Counted from the first letter of the stretch, positions 24,616-37,061 are shown. The stretch: DNA of 64,000 nt from Pseudoscleropodium purum (GCA_963969395.1 OZ017801.1:10545611-10609610); one strand, 5' to 3'. The notes: generated by a model not told the origin, from the sequence alone. Made by a program: numbers and translations.

Positions 24616-24876
24616 CATTAGAGGATTTTGGGGGGGTCGGGAAGGCCATTTCAAGCATGTTCTCCCAACCTTGTTCCCGTTGTCAATTTTATTTTTTTTG
24701 AAAAAAAAAAAAAAATTTAGAATGAAAAAAAAATCAATTTTTTTTTAATCTCAAAAAAGAAATTGATGATGTAGCAGTCGTCATGCTACGTCAAGCAACA
24801 ATTGCAAGCCTGTTCCCTCAATGTTGGAAGCGCGGGGAACTTGTAGCTCTCTATAATTGCTGAAAATCCTCTAATG
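24616..24876. mobile_element. MITE family M, copy 2
   Basis: The termini are CATTAGAGGATTTTGGGGGG and, inverted, CATTAGAGGATTTTCAGC, so the first 14 bases are identical. The interior has a poly-A/T core and GATGTAGCAGTCGTCATGCT next to CTACGTCAAGC, matching the inner TGACGTGGCA region of copy 1. It is 261 bp long with no coding capacity. Confidence 0.8.
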
Positions 24877-26474
24877 ATTTTATGAATACATTTTCCTTGT
24901 TGTCATACTAAAAGAAATTATAAAGTTGAAGTCTAATACTTAAAAAAAAATTAATAAGTAAAATACTTACTTAATTGAATTTCACAAATTTCTCCCCAAA
25001 ATTTTATTGGCCAAATTTTTTATTCTCTTTCTCCAATTGTTGTACAATTTCATGTAGAATTCTTCATATTTTTGTAATTTTTTAAGGTATTACCAAAAAT
25101 CAACACTTTCAGCAATTTTGCATCAACTTTCACATGGATTTAATACATGAGATTATTTTTGACGCATTGATATTTGAAAATCATGAATTTATAATAAATA
25201 AATAATTCTAAACATCTTTGAAGATACTATGAATTTGTAAAGTTCATGCAATTTGCATTCACATAATATGAATTAAAGAGTATTATAAATAATGTAATAT
25301 ACACTATGCAAATTATACATTTTTGAATTCCTACATCTATATATTCGAAAATTAGTTTAGGATATAAAGTTGAAAATAGGTGTTTCCACCTTAATCCTTA
25401 AAGGATAGAGCCTATAATCATATAAATGAGCAATACTATCGTGTGAGCCTAGGATCATGAGTGCATGACTCTAAAAGACTATACATTTATATTATAGGTG
25501 TTTATATTATGGAAGCCTTTCATGATTATAGGATACCTATATTATAGACATCCATATTGTAAATATTTATGTTATAAGCACCTTCAATGGTTGTAGGATA
25601 TTTACTTATACATATGATCACCTACAGATTTAAAAGGTCTTACAGATGACTTCATTGTTATTTATAAAAACAAAGAATGAACCTATGAATTCACTAACGA
25701 GAGTATTTGGATGACTACCTTGATCATGGGGAGTCGCATCCTTCCAAGGTTAACCCTATTATGACGTAAGGAGCCTAAAAGTATCTAATGGATGATATAG
25801 AATCTTTCTAAAGTAGAGCAACTCATCATGGTCAAAATTAGGAGTTTGTCCTTATTCCATTTTTGAATTTTAAAAAAAGTCCCTGCATTAAGAGAAGAGT
25901 AAATATAATTTCAGAAATTATATTCTTTTCAACAAAGTGTAAATTTGTCATGAATTTTGAAGTGAGATGCCCACTATAGCCCCAAAGAGTCTTTAGACTA
26001 CCTCCAAACCAACAACAAAATTGTATCCATAATGCCCATTTTACTCACCTAAAGTAATCTCGATATTTTTTAACATGGCCACAACATGAAGGCCTAAGAA
26101 ACACTTCTTTCAAATGAATTTACACTTAAAAGGCAAAAATTCTTACTGTAGTCACTAATCACTCCATTCCTTGATTGATTGTGGCCCAAAATCCCAAATT
26201 CCATTTATCGACCCCCATCTACAAAAGGATCATTCCTTAAGTGTCTGTAATGAATCTTTTGACTTTAGTAGGTTGTTCTACCTTATATATAAGATAGAAG
26301 CGCAAATGTTCATCCTTAAAATCTTGTGTGGAAAAGGGGGGAACTCTTGTACAACAGTTTGACCTCCAATGAGTGCTCTTGAGATATTTCAAGCAAATGA
26401 TTCACATGGTACCAGAAAGGATGATTTCCGCAGTTCCAGAGTTAAGACTTAAGATGAGCAGGGTTTGGCCGATT
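24877..26474. other. AT-rich intergenic DNA with family-B element pieces
   Basis: Mostly AT-rich sequence. A left end of family B (GGTTAACCCTATTATGACG) starts near 25752 and continues with the family words ATGGATGATATAGAATCTTT. A further B-like stretch at about 26250-26440 contains AGTTTGACCTCCAATGAGT and ATGGTACCAGAAAGGATGA. No gene was recognised; the small frame 26171-26362 lies in this repeat. Confidence 0.5.
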
Positions 26475-26698
26475 CTAAGTTAAGCTTAAGCAGCTCCCTG
26501 GAAGTTCCGCCTCCCTTCCCCACATGTGCAACAAAGTGGACAAATGCTTTGTACTTGGCCGGCACATGGCGGGACACGAATAGTGTCTCTTCCCCCTTCT
26601 GGACTGATCAAATAGTCCCTTGAATTGCCATACTCCCATCTGCCTGCGCCACTGGCATTCCAAGTGGATGACACGACAGAGCCCTGAACAAACAATTA
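26475..26698 (-). pseudogene. Exon-like, cysteine-containing open frame in a GC-rich island
   Basis: A minus-strand frame of about 66 codons runs from a possible splice acceptor (TTGTTTGTTCAG, ending at 26687) to a stop near 26489. It contains RWEYGNSRDYLISPEGGRDT and a cluster of cysteines (PCAG...CPLCCTCGEGR) that would suit a small metal-binding fold. Composition is clearly coding-like compared with the AT-rich flanks. No complete gene could be built: the only nearby upstream frame (26858-27103) has no donor in the right phase. It may be a terminal exon, a lineage-specific gene or a fragment. I do not recognise the family. Confidence 0.3.
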
Positions 26699-27300
26699 AT
26701 TGAATATGCACAGGCAGGATATGGCAGAGACATGCACAGCCAGAGTGCACTGGACTGACTGGAGCCACTGCAGCTAGCTAGCTAGCTCGCCCGCCCGCCT
26801 CCAGTGCGATCGAGAGACTAATCGAGACCCAATGCACTGAAATGGTTGCCTAGCTAGCTAGTACGTCGCTAAGTTGCAGTACTTTTCAGTTGTTCGGGTC
26901 CTCTGATCGAAGCCTGGAGGGAAGTCTGTACGTTGATGATTGATGGGATCATTGCAAGTCGCCCTCGTGCATTCGACGGTGGCGATGGAGGTGGTTGAGC
27001 TTTGAAGGATCGAGCTCGCTCGCTTTCGATCAATTGCTGCACTGCACTGCACTGAAGCCACTGCCACTGCGCGCACTGCCATACCGGCAGCTTTTTTCTT
27101 CAACTTACAGTTAAGTTAATGGGAGGCGGGCCAACGGGACATGAGTCACATGAGCGGACCCTCCGGCCAACAAACAACTTCATGTGCCGGCAACGAAGGC
27201 CGGTAGCTAGCTAGCTGTACTTCGATCGACCGGGGCAGGCGGGGACTGCGACTGGCGGGCCTGCTGATGTGTGGCAGCTAGCTAGCTAGCCCGGGCGGCA
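26699..27300. repeat. GC-rich island with repeated TAGC tetranucleotide clusters
   Basis: Four or five clusters of (TAGC)2-4 occur near 26773, 26851, 27204 and 27279, amid GC-rich, CG-containing sequence that stands out against 30-odd percent GC flanks. A minus-strand frame at 26858-27103 starts with two possible ATGs and reads a basic, Ser/Thr/Ala-rich N-terminus that could pass for a targeting peptide, but it stops without a usable donor. The island could be the promoter and first exon of an unrecognised gene, or a captured fragment. Confidence 0.4.
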
Positions 27301-27718
27301 GACGAAGGTACTGAGCGACTTGAATGCAGAACTCAGATTTTAGAAGACAGAATTCTTCTCCACCTTCACCTGCCCACCACACAACAGGCCGGGATCAAAT
27401 CATTTTAGGTACGTTACAATAAGCTTAGTAGTTAGTAGCTACTGCACTCGGCCATAATGTCACAGCCTGGGGAGGTGGGAAGCATGCACTAGCTCCGATC
27501 CAGAGTGACGACTTCTGCCAATGTATGGTCTGTTTTTCCGTAGTGATCTGGAAAAGCTCTGGAGCAGCGTGTTTTGTTTTGAGATTCAGCGCTCCTGGTA
27601 GACGATTTCAACCTGTCTGGATTGGCCACTCGGCCACTTGTGGCTGGCGGTTTCTATTTCATCCCTTGCAATGGAATTTCATTCCATTTGTGTCAGGAAA
27701 AAAAAACAAAAAAAACTG

Positions 27719-27800
27719 CATTAAAGGATTTTGGGGGGCTAGGAGGGCCATTTCAGGGCCATTCCCATCATTGTTCCCTCAGCAGCCACAAGTGGAGAAA
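27719..27800 (+). mobile_element. MITE family M, truncated left end
   Basis: CATTAAAGGATTTTGGGGGG followed by AGGAGGGCCATTTCA matches the left end of copy 2 at 24616. No matching right end was found downstream, so this is a fragment. Confidence 0.55.
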
Positions 27801-29389
27801 ATTATTTGATTTATTTTAATAAAAATTTTAAATTTATTTTTGGCCTGTTGCATGTATTTCTTTGAAACAGTTAGACATACATGTAGGAATATGGATATTA
27901 GTCCTCGCTGAAAATGAGCCTCGCGTAGCACACTAGTGACGAAATTGATAGAACCTAAAATACTCAAAAACAGAAGTCAATAGCAAAAAAAAAAAACTAG
28001 ATTTTTTTTGTTGTTGCACTCTTTTTTCACGCAACTTTTCATTTTATCGGGCTCTTATCTTGTCTTGCCAACATATAGAGGCTTTCAAACCACTGTCTTC
28101 GGTTCTTTTTGATAGTAACACATTAATAGTAACACAAAAAAGAAAAAAAAAAAAGAGTAAATATGTCCCGTGCTCTTTATTCCTTGGATCGGGATTGGAT
28201 GGCTTGAAGTAGCATAATGCAATAGTAGCTTGTACACTTGTTTGATCGCTTAGGCCAATTTCCATATTAGAATCACATGTGGCTCTCTAACAACTATGAT
28301 CGTTCAATACATTAGTCAAAGCTTTCGCCTAGGTTGGAATGATAGAATAATGAATCAAAAGAGAGAAAATGAAAAAAAAAACATAAAACGAATTAAAGGG
28401 GCATAGAGAAGAAAAGGGCCTAGGCCCTTACTGTGATCTTAAATAAAAAAACCCTACAGTAATAAATAGAATCCCCATGAAGATACCACTAGGTTCTTGT
28501 TTTAATCAAGAAGGTCTAAATCTATGCTATAAGGGAATTGTACTTGTTAAGGTTCATACATAAAATCATCAGTATACCAATCAAATGACCTACAAGATAG
28601 ACTACCGGCACTACCCAAGGTTCCCTTTTTCCTTCTTGTGTAGTGGAAGTACTCATGTTGCAGATGGCATATATCTCAAGCTCACGCTTAACTAAAAACT
28701 ACTAATATTTCCACTGCTATCCATTCCATCATTGAGGTTGCCATCAACAAATCACACAAAGTAATACTACATTTGCGAATGAACAAAAAATGCCTTGAGA
28801 GTGCCCATAGATACCCAATGATAGCACCTTTGGGAATCAACCAACACCAAAAAATTAAAAAACAAATAAGATAAAAAATAAAAATAAAAACCATCATTGA
28901 GGCAAACAAAGCAATAGCTTCTGTTAAAGCGAAATCTAAAATGGCATAACTAAATGTAATCTATATCACCATCAACATTAATTATCTATTTGTCTCTTTC
29001 ATCAATTATTTAAATTATGGAATGGAAGACAGTGTAGCATAACACCAACTCTGAAATGACCAGTGTTTAATTTTGTTCATGCAAGTCCAACCTTAGAGGA
29101 TACAATATTGTTGTATTTATCAAGATGGGTGGGCCCTCTTATGCTTTTATCCTTTGGTTAGTTTCAAGAACCATGTGTTTCAAGAGAGGAGACCAAGGTT
29201 TCTACTATGGCTTCATATATTGCAATGCGGCCAAGGAAAGGTACATAAAAAAGAAGTTACTTGCTACACATTTTTAGCATTTTTAGTGTTTTTTGCTTTA
29301 GAATGTTTTTGTCTCTTCCATTTTAATTTTTCCATTTTCAAATTTATTTTTTGTCTAATGTCATATTTTTCAATTTATTATTATTCTTA
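27801..29389. other. AT-rich intergenic DNA
   Basis: AT-rich sequence with A and T homopolymers. The frames at 28044-28265, 28688-28909 and 29154-29402 are short, show no motif and have the composition of their surroundings. No gene or RNA gene is supported. Confidence 0.45.
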
Positions 29390-29538
29390 TTTTAAATTTT
29401 GAAAAAAAATGAAATGAAAAAAAAATTGAATTTCAAAAAAATGATGTGTTAGGTCAAGCAACTAATGCAACAAGTTCTCAGAGTCTAAAAACCTCAAGGA
29501 ACTCATAGCCCTCCAAAGCAATTGAATATCTTCTAATG
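29390..29538 (+). mobile_element. MITE family M, right-end fragment
   Basis: A poly-A/T core is followed by GATGTGTTAGGTCAAGCAAC, AACTCATAGCCCTCC and the terminus GAATATCTTCTAATG, in the same order as in copies 2 and 3. A convincing left end could not be located, so the copy is truncated or badly decayed. Confidence 0.5.
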
Positions 29539-29589
29539 TTTATGAAAGCTAATCCCTTTTTGAATGATGCTCCATTTGGGCAATGTAGG

Positions 29590-29870
29590 TTGTATTCTTT
29601 CCATATAGAAGAGATGAATAGTGATTAATTATGGCATGATTGTGGTGCATTTTGATTGGCTAAGAAGACTCTCAATATTGCAAGCACCCCTTGGTGGACT
29701 TTGCAACCATCCCTTGGTTAAAAAGAGGAAGGTGTATATAGGAGGAACATCCTCTTCTACTAAAAAATTCATAGTAATTTTGGATTGCGGAAAAAAAAAT
29801 TGGAAAATTATGCAAACCTTCTGCTACCTATTTCTACACTTGCAAAAATTTACCTAGTGAAGAAAATTGC
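29590..29870 (+). repeat. Dispersed repeat family D, copy 2
   Basis: It shares ordered words with 4130-4400 (GATTAATTATGGCATGATT, TTTGCAACCATCCCTTGGTT, AAAAAATTCATAGTAATT) and, reversed, with 39600-40030. It is non-coding with undefined ends. Confidence 0.55.
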
Positions 29871-29949
29871 CTTACAAATATAAAAAATTACTTAAGTAGT
29901 CAAAAATGAGTTGGTTCCCTTAGATCAATCCTTCTACCAATACATCAAT

Positions 29950-30490
29950 GTAGTAAAGGCACACACGTCTATACTGACAACACAAGTCTCTAATGAGGGC
30001 ACTCGAGTCTCTATTGAGGATACACAATTCTCTTTTGTTTGAAAAAACAATTGATGAAGGTAAATGCTATAGTAGCCAATCATTTAAGCTATTTTATAGC
30101 ATGCACATCGTGAGTAGTATAAGATGGTGGAAATTTTTTTCATGTATGAAGATAGGAAATATAGAGATTGGAAATTTTTCAAAATTTAATTCCCAATATT
30201 TATATTATTGTGAATTTTGGGGGGCCTAAAAGTACTCATAATCTGTAGCCAGTGTTTAGAGTCTTCTAATTCCAATCATTCAAGAATTACTTTCTTGTTC
30301 ATTACTTCCTACTTTCTTGCTTACTATTTTAGGACATGTGTCATAACCCTATTAGTCCCAACCTTATAAAGGACAAAAAAAATGCATTCCAAACTTCAAT
30401 TGGAATTCTATTTTAGCCTTGTTTTGAAATATTGCACCTTACAAGTTAAGTACTAGACATGGTTGACAATTGGTGCATTTACCTTAGTAA
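29950..30490 (+). mobile_element. Dispersed element family E, copy 1
   Basis: The right two thirds align with 62190-62440: CTAATTCCAATCATTCAAGA, TACTTTCTTGCTTACTATTT, a region with GGACAAAAAAAATGCATTCC, then ATTGCACCTTACAAGTT. The borders resemble the GGTAGAGGCACC termini of copy 2 but are decayed (GTAAAGGCACAC on the left, GGTGCATTTACC on the right). It is non-coding. Confidence 0.5.
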
Positions 30491-32644
30491 TAATCTAACT
30501 TGATTTAGATTAATTAGGAGTGGTGTCTTTAAAGCCTCTAAAGTAATACTAGATGTGAGAAGTCATGGATAGCAAGATTTTAACCAATGAGAGTTTCCAA
30601 AATTGAGGAGGCTAAGGAATGCATCTTTATATTCAAAATTCTTGAAGGTGAATTGTATTTTAGACTTAGAAATAGGTGTATCCAAATATAGGGTCCCAAC
30701 AAAAATATCAAAGAATAAATTGAAACTATTAGTTCTTTTAGCATAGGATATCAGTTAAGCCATTGATGGCATTACAGCTAATAAAGGTATTCTAAACCAT
30801 ATGTTGTAAGTTTTTCAGATTTTAAAAATAACAAAGCTTCTGCTTTGTTCAAAAATATTGCTTGATAGCATTCAAGGCTAATAATTTTTTAGTAAAGTTT
30901 TGGGGGTAGAGGGGGGGACCGGATTGAATGCAAACATGTGCATGGTTTAAGATTGTAATAAAATTGTCACCATATATTTAGAATACATATATGGAATTTA
31001 ATAGTGAAGTTGTAGTTTAGAAAGTTAGTGTTTCTATTCTTATATGTTGATGTGAGTTGAAAAATTGAAAATTGAAATAAATGTATCATGCTCTATAAGG
31101 AAACTAACACCCCTTTTCATTACAAAGTATTAGCATTTTAGGTAACAATAGGGTACTTTATATTTAAAGAAAAAAATAATACCTCCCCCTCTCAAATCCC
31201 CCTTGGAAATAGCTAGAATACAGATTTTATATGTAGTGAGACCCTTGAGTTTAAATTTTAAGTTTAATAGAGAGAACAATGTGAACAACAATTTTTCCTA
31301 GTACCAAAAATAAAATTTAGAAGTTTTGAGTACCCCACAACTATAGTCAAGCCCATTTGAAGAAGTGAACTTGCTTTTGACTTGACTTCAATTCCAAGGG
31401 AACCTTAGCCTTAAAGGCTCATGGCCAATCATTAAAAGAACTCACATTATGAATTACCCTTGTTTATACAATCTACTAAAATAATAGATTCAAGAGTAGA
31501 TTGGACATTTTTGTACTCTCTTCTCATTGTATAGTTATACTACCTCTAAGGGCCATAATCTCCAATGTCTTGGTCTCTCAAAGATAAGTTGAAGATCTTA
31601 AGAGATTTTTTTTAAGGCTCCTTGGTTTGAATGTAATAAGGGCTTTAATACTTAAAAGAATTGTGAAGTGCACCTTTCAATAAAATTTGTTTTAGAACAC
31701 TCTATTATTGTCAATGTCTGAAACACAACCAAATTAGATGCTAGAAGTGCTTTGAGGCCCTCTAAATAGTTTAGTCATCTTCTTTTAATGATTGCACTTG
31801 TGATTGTTTAATTTACTGTTTGTGGAATGCATTTTGTATGTAAAGATGGGAGACAATAAGTTGGAAGTCTTGCCAATATGAAAATGAAATTATGGGAAGT
31901 TAATTTGGTCATGTTAGAGTGGTCATTACAACACATAATTTATGTTGGTGTTAGGAGTGGTGAAAATAAGGGTTCTATGAATGAATTGAGGTTCACATGT
32001 AGATTGAGTTTATTTTGCTAATACCACCTTTAATATCAAGTGTGGGCATTCTTAGAACTTCACTATTGTAAATGTCTCTTTGATGAACAACAATTGTAAA
32101 TGTACAACACAAATTGAAATCCACGTAAACCAAACCTTAAGTGCCATGTACCCCATCAACATATTTATTTTCAAACTTATGTCTTTTTGTAGAGTTGCTT
32201 GACATTGGTTAATCCATAAAGACTCATGACTATGTTTTATTAAAACACTCCAAAATTATCATTTCCAATTGTAATGATTTTTATTTTTATTTTGCATATC
32301 TAGCCATGGAACTTATAAAAGATTTATATGAGAGTATAGAAAAAATTTAGAAATGTTGACTTTGTAGATTGTAAGAAATTAGTATTCAAAATAGTAAATA
32401 AAGATTTTTTCAATTTAAATCTAGCGATCCTAGGTATGAAACTTTGAATCCTCTTAACTGACATTTTTGCATTATAGATTTTTGAGTTTTAAATCTTTAT
32501 GGTATATAATTGAGTTTAAAATTTAGAGAAAAAATAATTCAAAAAATATATATTGATTTTTATCTTTAAAAAAATTGTTAAGTAGAAGTAGATACAAGAT
32601 GGAAGGGAAAAATAATTAAATCACAAATAGTTCTAAAATAGAAT
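30491..32644. other. AT-rich intergenic DNA
   Basis: About 2.2 kb of AT-rich sequence with a short G-rich patch near 30900-30920. No open frame of note, RNA gene or bounded repeat was identified. Confidence 0.45.
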
Positions 32645-33583
32645 TTAACCCCTAAAGGACCAAATTGCATTTTTTTGCAACATAGAAATTTTGAGCAAGT
32701 GCGTGTGACTAGAGATTTCCATATTTTTGGCCCAAATTTTAATAGAAGGTGTGACAAGGAATATATTTCACTAGCACTAAATTTCAGGATATTTGGGAAT
32801 ATTAGTCAAAAGTTATAGCCTAATATGTAGTTTGTTTCTCAACGCTGGTAGTCTGGACAAATTTGAAAAAATCATTTAAAAAAAAAATCTAAATGTAAAA
32901 TTGGTTTTTAAGATTTATATATACAATAATAGCTTTGAATCATTTCATTTTGATCAATGAGTCAAAAGTTATGAGGTGATTTGGTTTGTGGGCAATTATG
33001 GATTCTCTACCCCAAATGAACTTTAAAGTCCTTTATTGAACTCAATTTTCAATATTTTTGGATTTTTGGAAAAAAATAAAAACATTATGTGAAGAATGTT
33101 TATTACAACATTACCACCATTGGGATTGGCATTTTCCGTTTCCATAAATAAATTGTTAATAATTTAGTATTTGAACCTTTCTCTACATTTTTCTACTTAT
33201 TATTTTTTTCCTATATATTGTACAATTTCAAATGATCTAAAAAATTTCAAACATGTAGACATCATGCTTTGAAGAATGAATTCAAAGAGTTGCAATCATT
33301 TTGAACATTTTTTCATACAAATGTGACCTTGTGAAGTTCAGTTGCCCATTTTTTTGCAAGGACAAAAAGATGATTTTTGTCACTTCAAATGCTAATATTT
33401 TGCAATCTACACAGTGGAAATTTCTGAAATTTTTACCACATCTTTTCAAAATAGTGTACTACAAGATCATATGGTTATATGTGTCCAAAAATGTTTTTTT
33501 TTCTAAATTTTGAAACTTGTATAAAAAATGACAGTTTTGGAGCATTTTTGGCAAAAACATAGTCAAAGAACTTTAGGGATTAA
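32645..33583 (-). mobile_element. TTAA-terminated element family A, copy A2
   Basis: Inverted relative to A1. It begins TTAA-CCCCTAAAGGACC (TTAA at 32645-32648) and ends CTTTAGGGATTAA (TTAA at 33580-33583). The whole 930-bp interior aligns with A1, including GAGTCAAAAGTTATGAGG and CCAATTTCAAATGATCTAAA-like words. It lacks an open transposase frame. Confidence 0.75.
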
Positions 33584-33643
33584 ATATGTCAATTCTAATG
33601 ATGAGATTTTTGTAACAAGTAATCTGTATTCAATGGATTGTTT

Positions 33644-33673
33644 GGGGGGGAGGGGGGGGGGGGGGGGGCGGGG
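33644..33673 (+). repeat. 30-bp G tract with two interruptions
   Basis: Seven G, A, seventeen G, C, four G. It can form several G-quadruplexes on the plus strand. It lies 60 bp outside element A2. The exact length in the genome may be uncertain because such runs sequence poorly. Confidence 0.85.
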
Positions 33674-34023
33674 ATTGTTAAAATTGAGCTTAAAACAAAC
33701 AGTATCCAAATTTTTTTTAAAGAAGATGCCTTGATTAATTTACTTCAAAATAAGGCTCTTCATAACTTTCACATGACTTGTCTATATTGAATGAATTAAA
33801 GCCTAATTTCACATTGTATAGGAAAATTTAAATTGATGAACAATCCCTTTCAAGCTTGTTCTAGCTAACAGCCCTCCAAAGGCCCCGGTTTGTTTATAAT
33901 GCTCATTAAAGTTCTTCTTGTCACATTATGTATACAACTTCTTAAGCCACAATAGTGAAAATAGAGAATATAGTTCCAAAAAACCCTAGCTAAGGTTTGC
34001 TGACAAAAATATAAGATGATATG

Positions 34024-36536
34024 AACCCTAAAGTTCCATGACTATGTTTGCATTGATGATGATTAAAAATTACGATTTTTACTACAAATACCAAATATTT
34101 GGAAAAAAAACTGTTTTTGATAGATGTAATCAAAGGATCTTTTAGTATGATGACTTGAGAACATGTTATAAAAAATTCAAAAATTTATACCACATGGATT
34201 GCAAGATATATGCATTCAAATTATTTTTTTGGACCTTGTGAAAAATAACGTGGCTACACTTCACAGGATCACTTTTCTATGTAAAAGGTTCAAAATGGTG
34301 GTGCTTCTTTGGATTCTCAATTTTCCTGTAGAAGGATGTTGGAACCTAATTTGGATTTACCCAACTAGTATAGTTCGTTCTGAAGGAAGCTATTTAAATA
34401 GGACTGTTTCTAATTGAATCTAAATTAATTCCTAATGAGTCATTGCAACATGGTATTTTGAGAAAAATGAAGTTCCTTAAACCAATTATAACTATGTTTT
34501 CCTCACATGATATCTAATTACACAATTTAATGGCACTCCACTCTTAATGGCCACAAAGGTAAGAAATGCTCCCAAATTATATCTTTAATTATCTTATTTA
34601 TTAATCTTGAATTCCTTCAATCTTTATCTTTTAGCAACTTGGATCTTTATCTTTCCAACTTGGATCTCCACCAGCCACTGGGGCCGCCTGCTTCCGATTC
34701 GGATTACAGGATCGTCACAGCGTTGCCGCAGGACAGTCTGGACTCCTGCTCCCTATTCGGTATTCGGCCTACTCACAGATCATACCAACTCGGCAATTGA
34801 TGACATTCAGACCCTATACAACGCTCCAAATTGGTTTTGACTATACATTCTCAATTATTCAACAACATGCATATTGATACACATCATAATTCACTCAATA
34901 AATTCACAATTTGGTTGCTCCAGTTTACTACAACAACATTCAATACACATAGGAAGACAATTTGTAAAACAATTCCATTATATTCAACATGCCAAATTGG
35001 CGAACAAAACCACCATTACAAATTGTAAGTATTACGCTAAATTGCTTTGCTACACTTGGCTCTTCAACTTCCCAAATAGGATCTTATCATTCGACTACGG
35101 ATTCAACACTTCTGCACAGATTTCCTGAATAGGATCCAACAATTTAGCACAACTACTCGTCCAAATCTGACTAATATAAATCTTCGCACCACTTGGACTA
35201 TCACATAATTCTAGATATTATTCCTCTACACTCAGACTTTCACAGATTCAACTATCAGCACTTCACTCTCCCAAATCAACTTCCGATTTGGAAAATTCTT
35301 CATCTATTCTTTGCATTCTGTACATCACACAACAACGCCATACACTGGCCGACAAACATCCCGATTTGGACTCAAACATAGACTCACATCGAAACTAATC
35401 CGACCTTGAATCAACGTCAACTAACACAAACACAATTCCCAACTGGGAATCACACACTCACACACAAGAAAACGAAACATACGCAACCTTCACCGACTGG
35501 GACTCGCACTGGACTTTGCTCGACAGTGGGTAAAGAAAAATGATACCCCCAAAACGACCCAAATAGGAACCAGGGAAGACGACGCTCAACTGCCCAACCA
35601 ACTCAGCAGCTTCAACTAGAACAACTAACATTCCAACTTGGACCCCTCATACTTCCCGACTTGCCAACTCAGACTCATCAAACAACATCCTAATAGGCAA
35701 GCAGACCATCAACCAACCATGACCAAACTTCCGACTTGGACTTCAAACCACACTAATTGACCCATTCTACTCCGAATTGGATACCATTCAATGCTCTAAA
35801 ACAACCAAATAGCACTCTCAATTAACCAACTACTTGCAACAAACTGCAAATTACACTTCGATTTGTACAAAATAGAACCAAAATTTACTACCTATCAGAC
35901 TATCTACATTTCCTAAAGAAGGTGGCTATATGCTTGAGAGTTTTCAGATCATCTGCAATTGTGCACCATATAGGAAAAAATAGTAAATAGAAATAACTTG
36001 AGAATGATTCAAAATACTAAATTGTTATGAATTTAATTATAGAATTAAAAAATGCCAATCCCAATGGTTGCAATGTTGTAATAATCAATCTACATCCTAT
36101 GATTTTATTTTATTTCCAAAAATATTGAAAATTGAGTTAGATAAAGGACTTCAAAGTTTGTTTTAGAGTAGAGAATATATAATTACCCGCAAACAAAAAA
36201 TCCTCAAAACTTTTAACTCATTGATCAAAATGGAATGATTCAAAGCTTTCCACATATATATAATTCTAGAAAACAAATTTCAAATTTTTGATTATGAAGA
36301 AAGTGATTTTTTCTAATTTTCTTGGATTGCCCATATACAAAAACAAACAAACATATTAGGCCTTGACTTTTGACTCCTATTTCCAAATGTCATAGAATTT
36401 TTGAGCATATGAAAGAAATTCCTTGTCCCCACCTTCCATTAAATTTTGGACCAAAAATATAGAAATTCTTAGTCACATGTAATTACCCAAAATTTGTATG
36501 TAGCCAAAAAATCCATGTTGGGCCTTTAGAGGTTAA
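34024..36536 (+). mobile_element. Family A element, copy A4, split by a 1.57-kb insertion
   Basis: The left part (34024-34335) matches the start of A1 (AACCCTAAAGTTCCATGACT, then TTGCAAGATAT and the TTTGGATTC segment). The right part (35909-36536) continues exactly where A1 goes on (GGTGGCTATATGCTTGAGAG, then the AAATAGTAAATAGAAA and GATTCAAAGCTTTC segments) and ends CCTTTAGAGGTTAA. Without the insertion the copy is about 940 bp. The left TTAA has decayed to TGAA; the right one is intact at 36533-36536. Confidence 0.75.
34336..35908 (+). mobile_element. Unclassified insertion nested in element A4
   Basis: The 1573-bp insert is bounded by near-duplicates TTTCCTGTAGAAGG (34322-34335) and TTTCCTAAAGAAGG (35909-35922), probably a 14-bp target-site duplication. 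It starts ATGTTGGAACC and ends GACTATCTACA, so one base in from the left it has the TG...CA ends seen in LTRs. The plus strand is strikingly poor in G from about 34830 on. A motif like CCRAYTTGGA recurs about twenty times. Only short, motif-free frames exist. A solo LTR or a retroposed non-coding element are both possible. Confidence 0.6.
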
Positions 36537-36544
36537 GAGAAAGG

Positions 36545-36805
36545 TTAAAATAAAGTGGTCCAATAGTATACATGATCACAACCTAGCTTGCTAGTTTTGA
36601 ATACGGAATTCTTTTCCATTGAATTATCGTACTCCAAAATGATACTCAAGTATAGATTTTTTTGAGGTAATTTTTTGGGGATATATTTCCCATTCACAAT
36701 GGAATTGCTAACTACTACAAAATCTTGGGAAACTAGGATTGCTCTATTTTGAATGATTCCATGATTTTTCATCTTCATTTGGTGAACAATCAAGTCATCC
36801 ATTGA
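36545..36805 (-). pseudogene. Fossil coding-like segment containing LVSQDFV, copy 1
   Basis: The minus strand reads an 85-codon frame with HQMKMKNHGIIQNRAILVSQ followed by DFV. A second copy at about 38225-38345 reads HQ...NLVSQDFV in the same order. The nucleotide word AAATCTTGGGAAACTAGG is identical in both. It may be a piece of a gene carried by, or lying next to, the TTAA-type elements that flank both copies. I do not recognise the parent gene. Confidence 0.3.
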
Positions 36806-36836
36806 ACATTTTTCAACCTCAACATCATTTAACCAT

Positions 36837-37061
36837 TGAATGCCAAGGCAAACATTTTGTGTCTAATGGATGACAAAGAATCAAACCTTATAGGAGTATA
36901 GGATAGAAGTGCAACTATTCATCCTCAATTTGTTTTGGTACGAGAACATTTCCTATAGTAATTCGACTTGCAATGACTACTTTTGCAATTTTGAAGGCTA
37001 CTAGGCTAGTGATTTACATGGTAATAGAAAAGGATGATTTCAAGGGTCACTCCTTCAGTGT
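36837..37061 (+). mobile_element. Family B element piece, B3
   Basis: It shares with other B copies the ordered words TGTCTAATGGATGACAAAGA, AGGATAGAAGTGCAACTATT, CATCCTCAATTTG and GGTAATAGAAAAGGATGATT. It abuts element A3 at the shared TTAA (37062-37065). It is non-coding. Confidence 0.6.
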
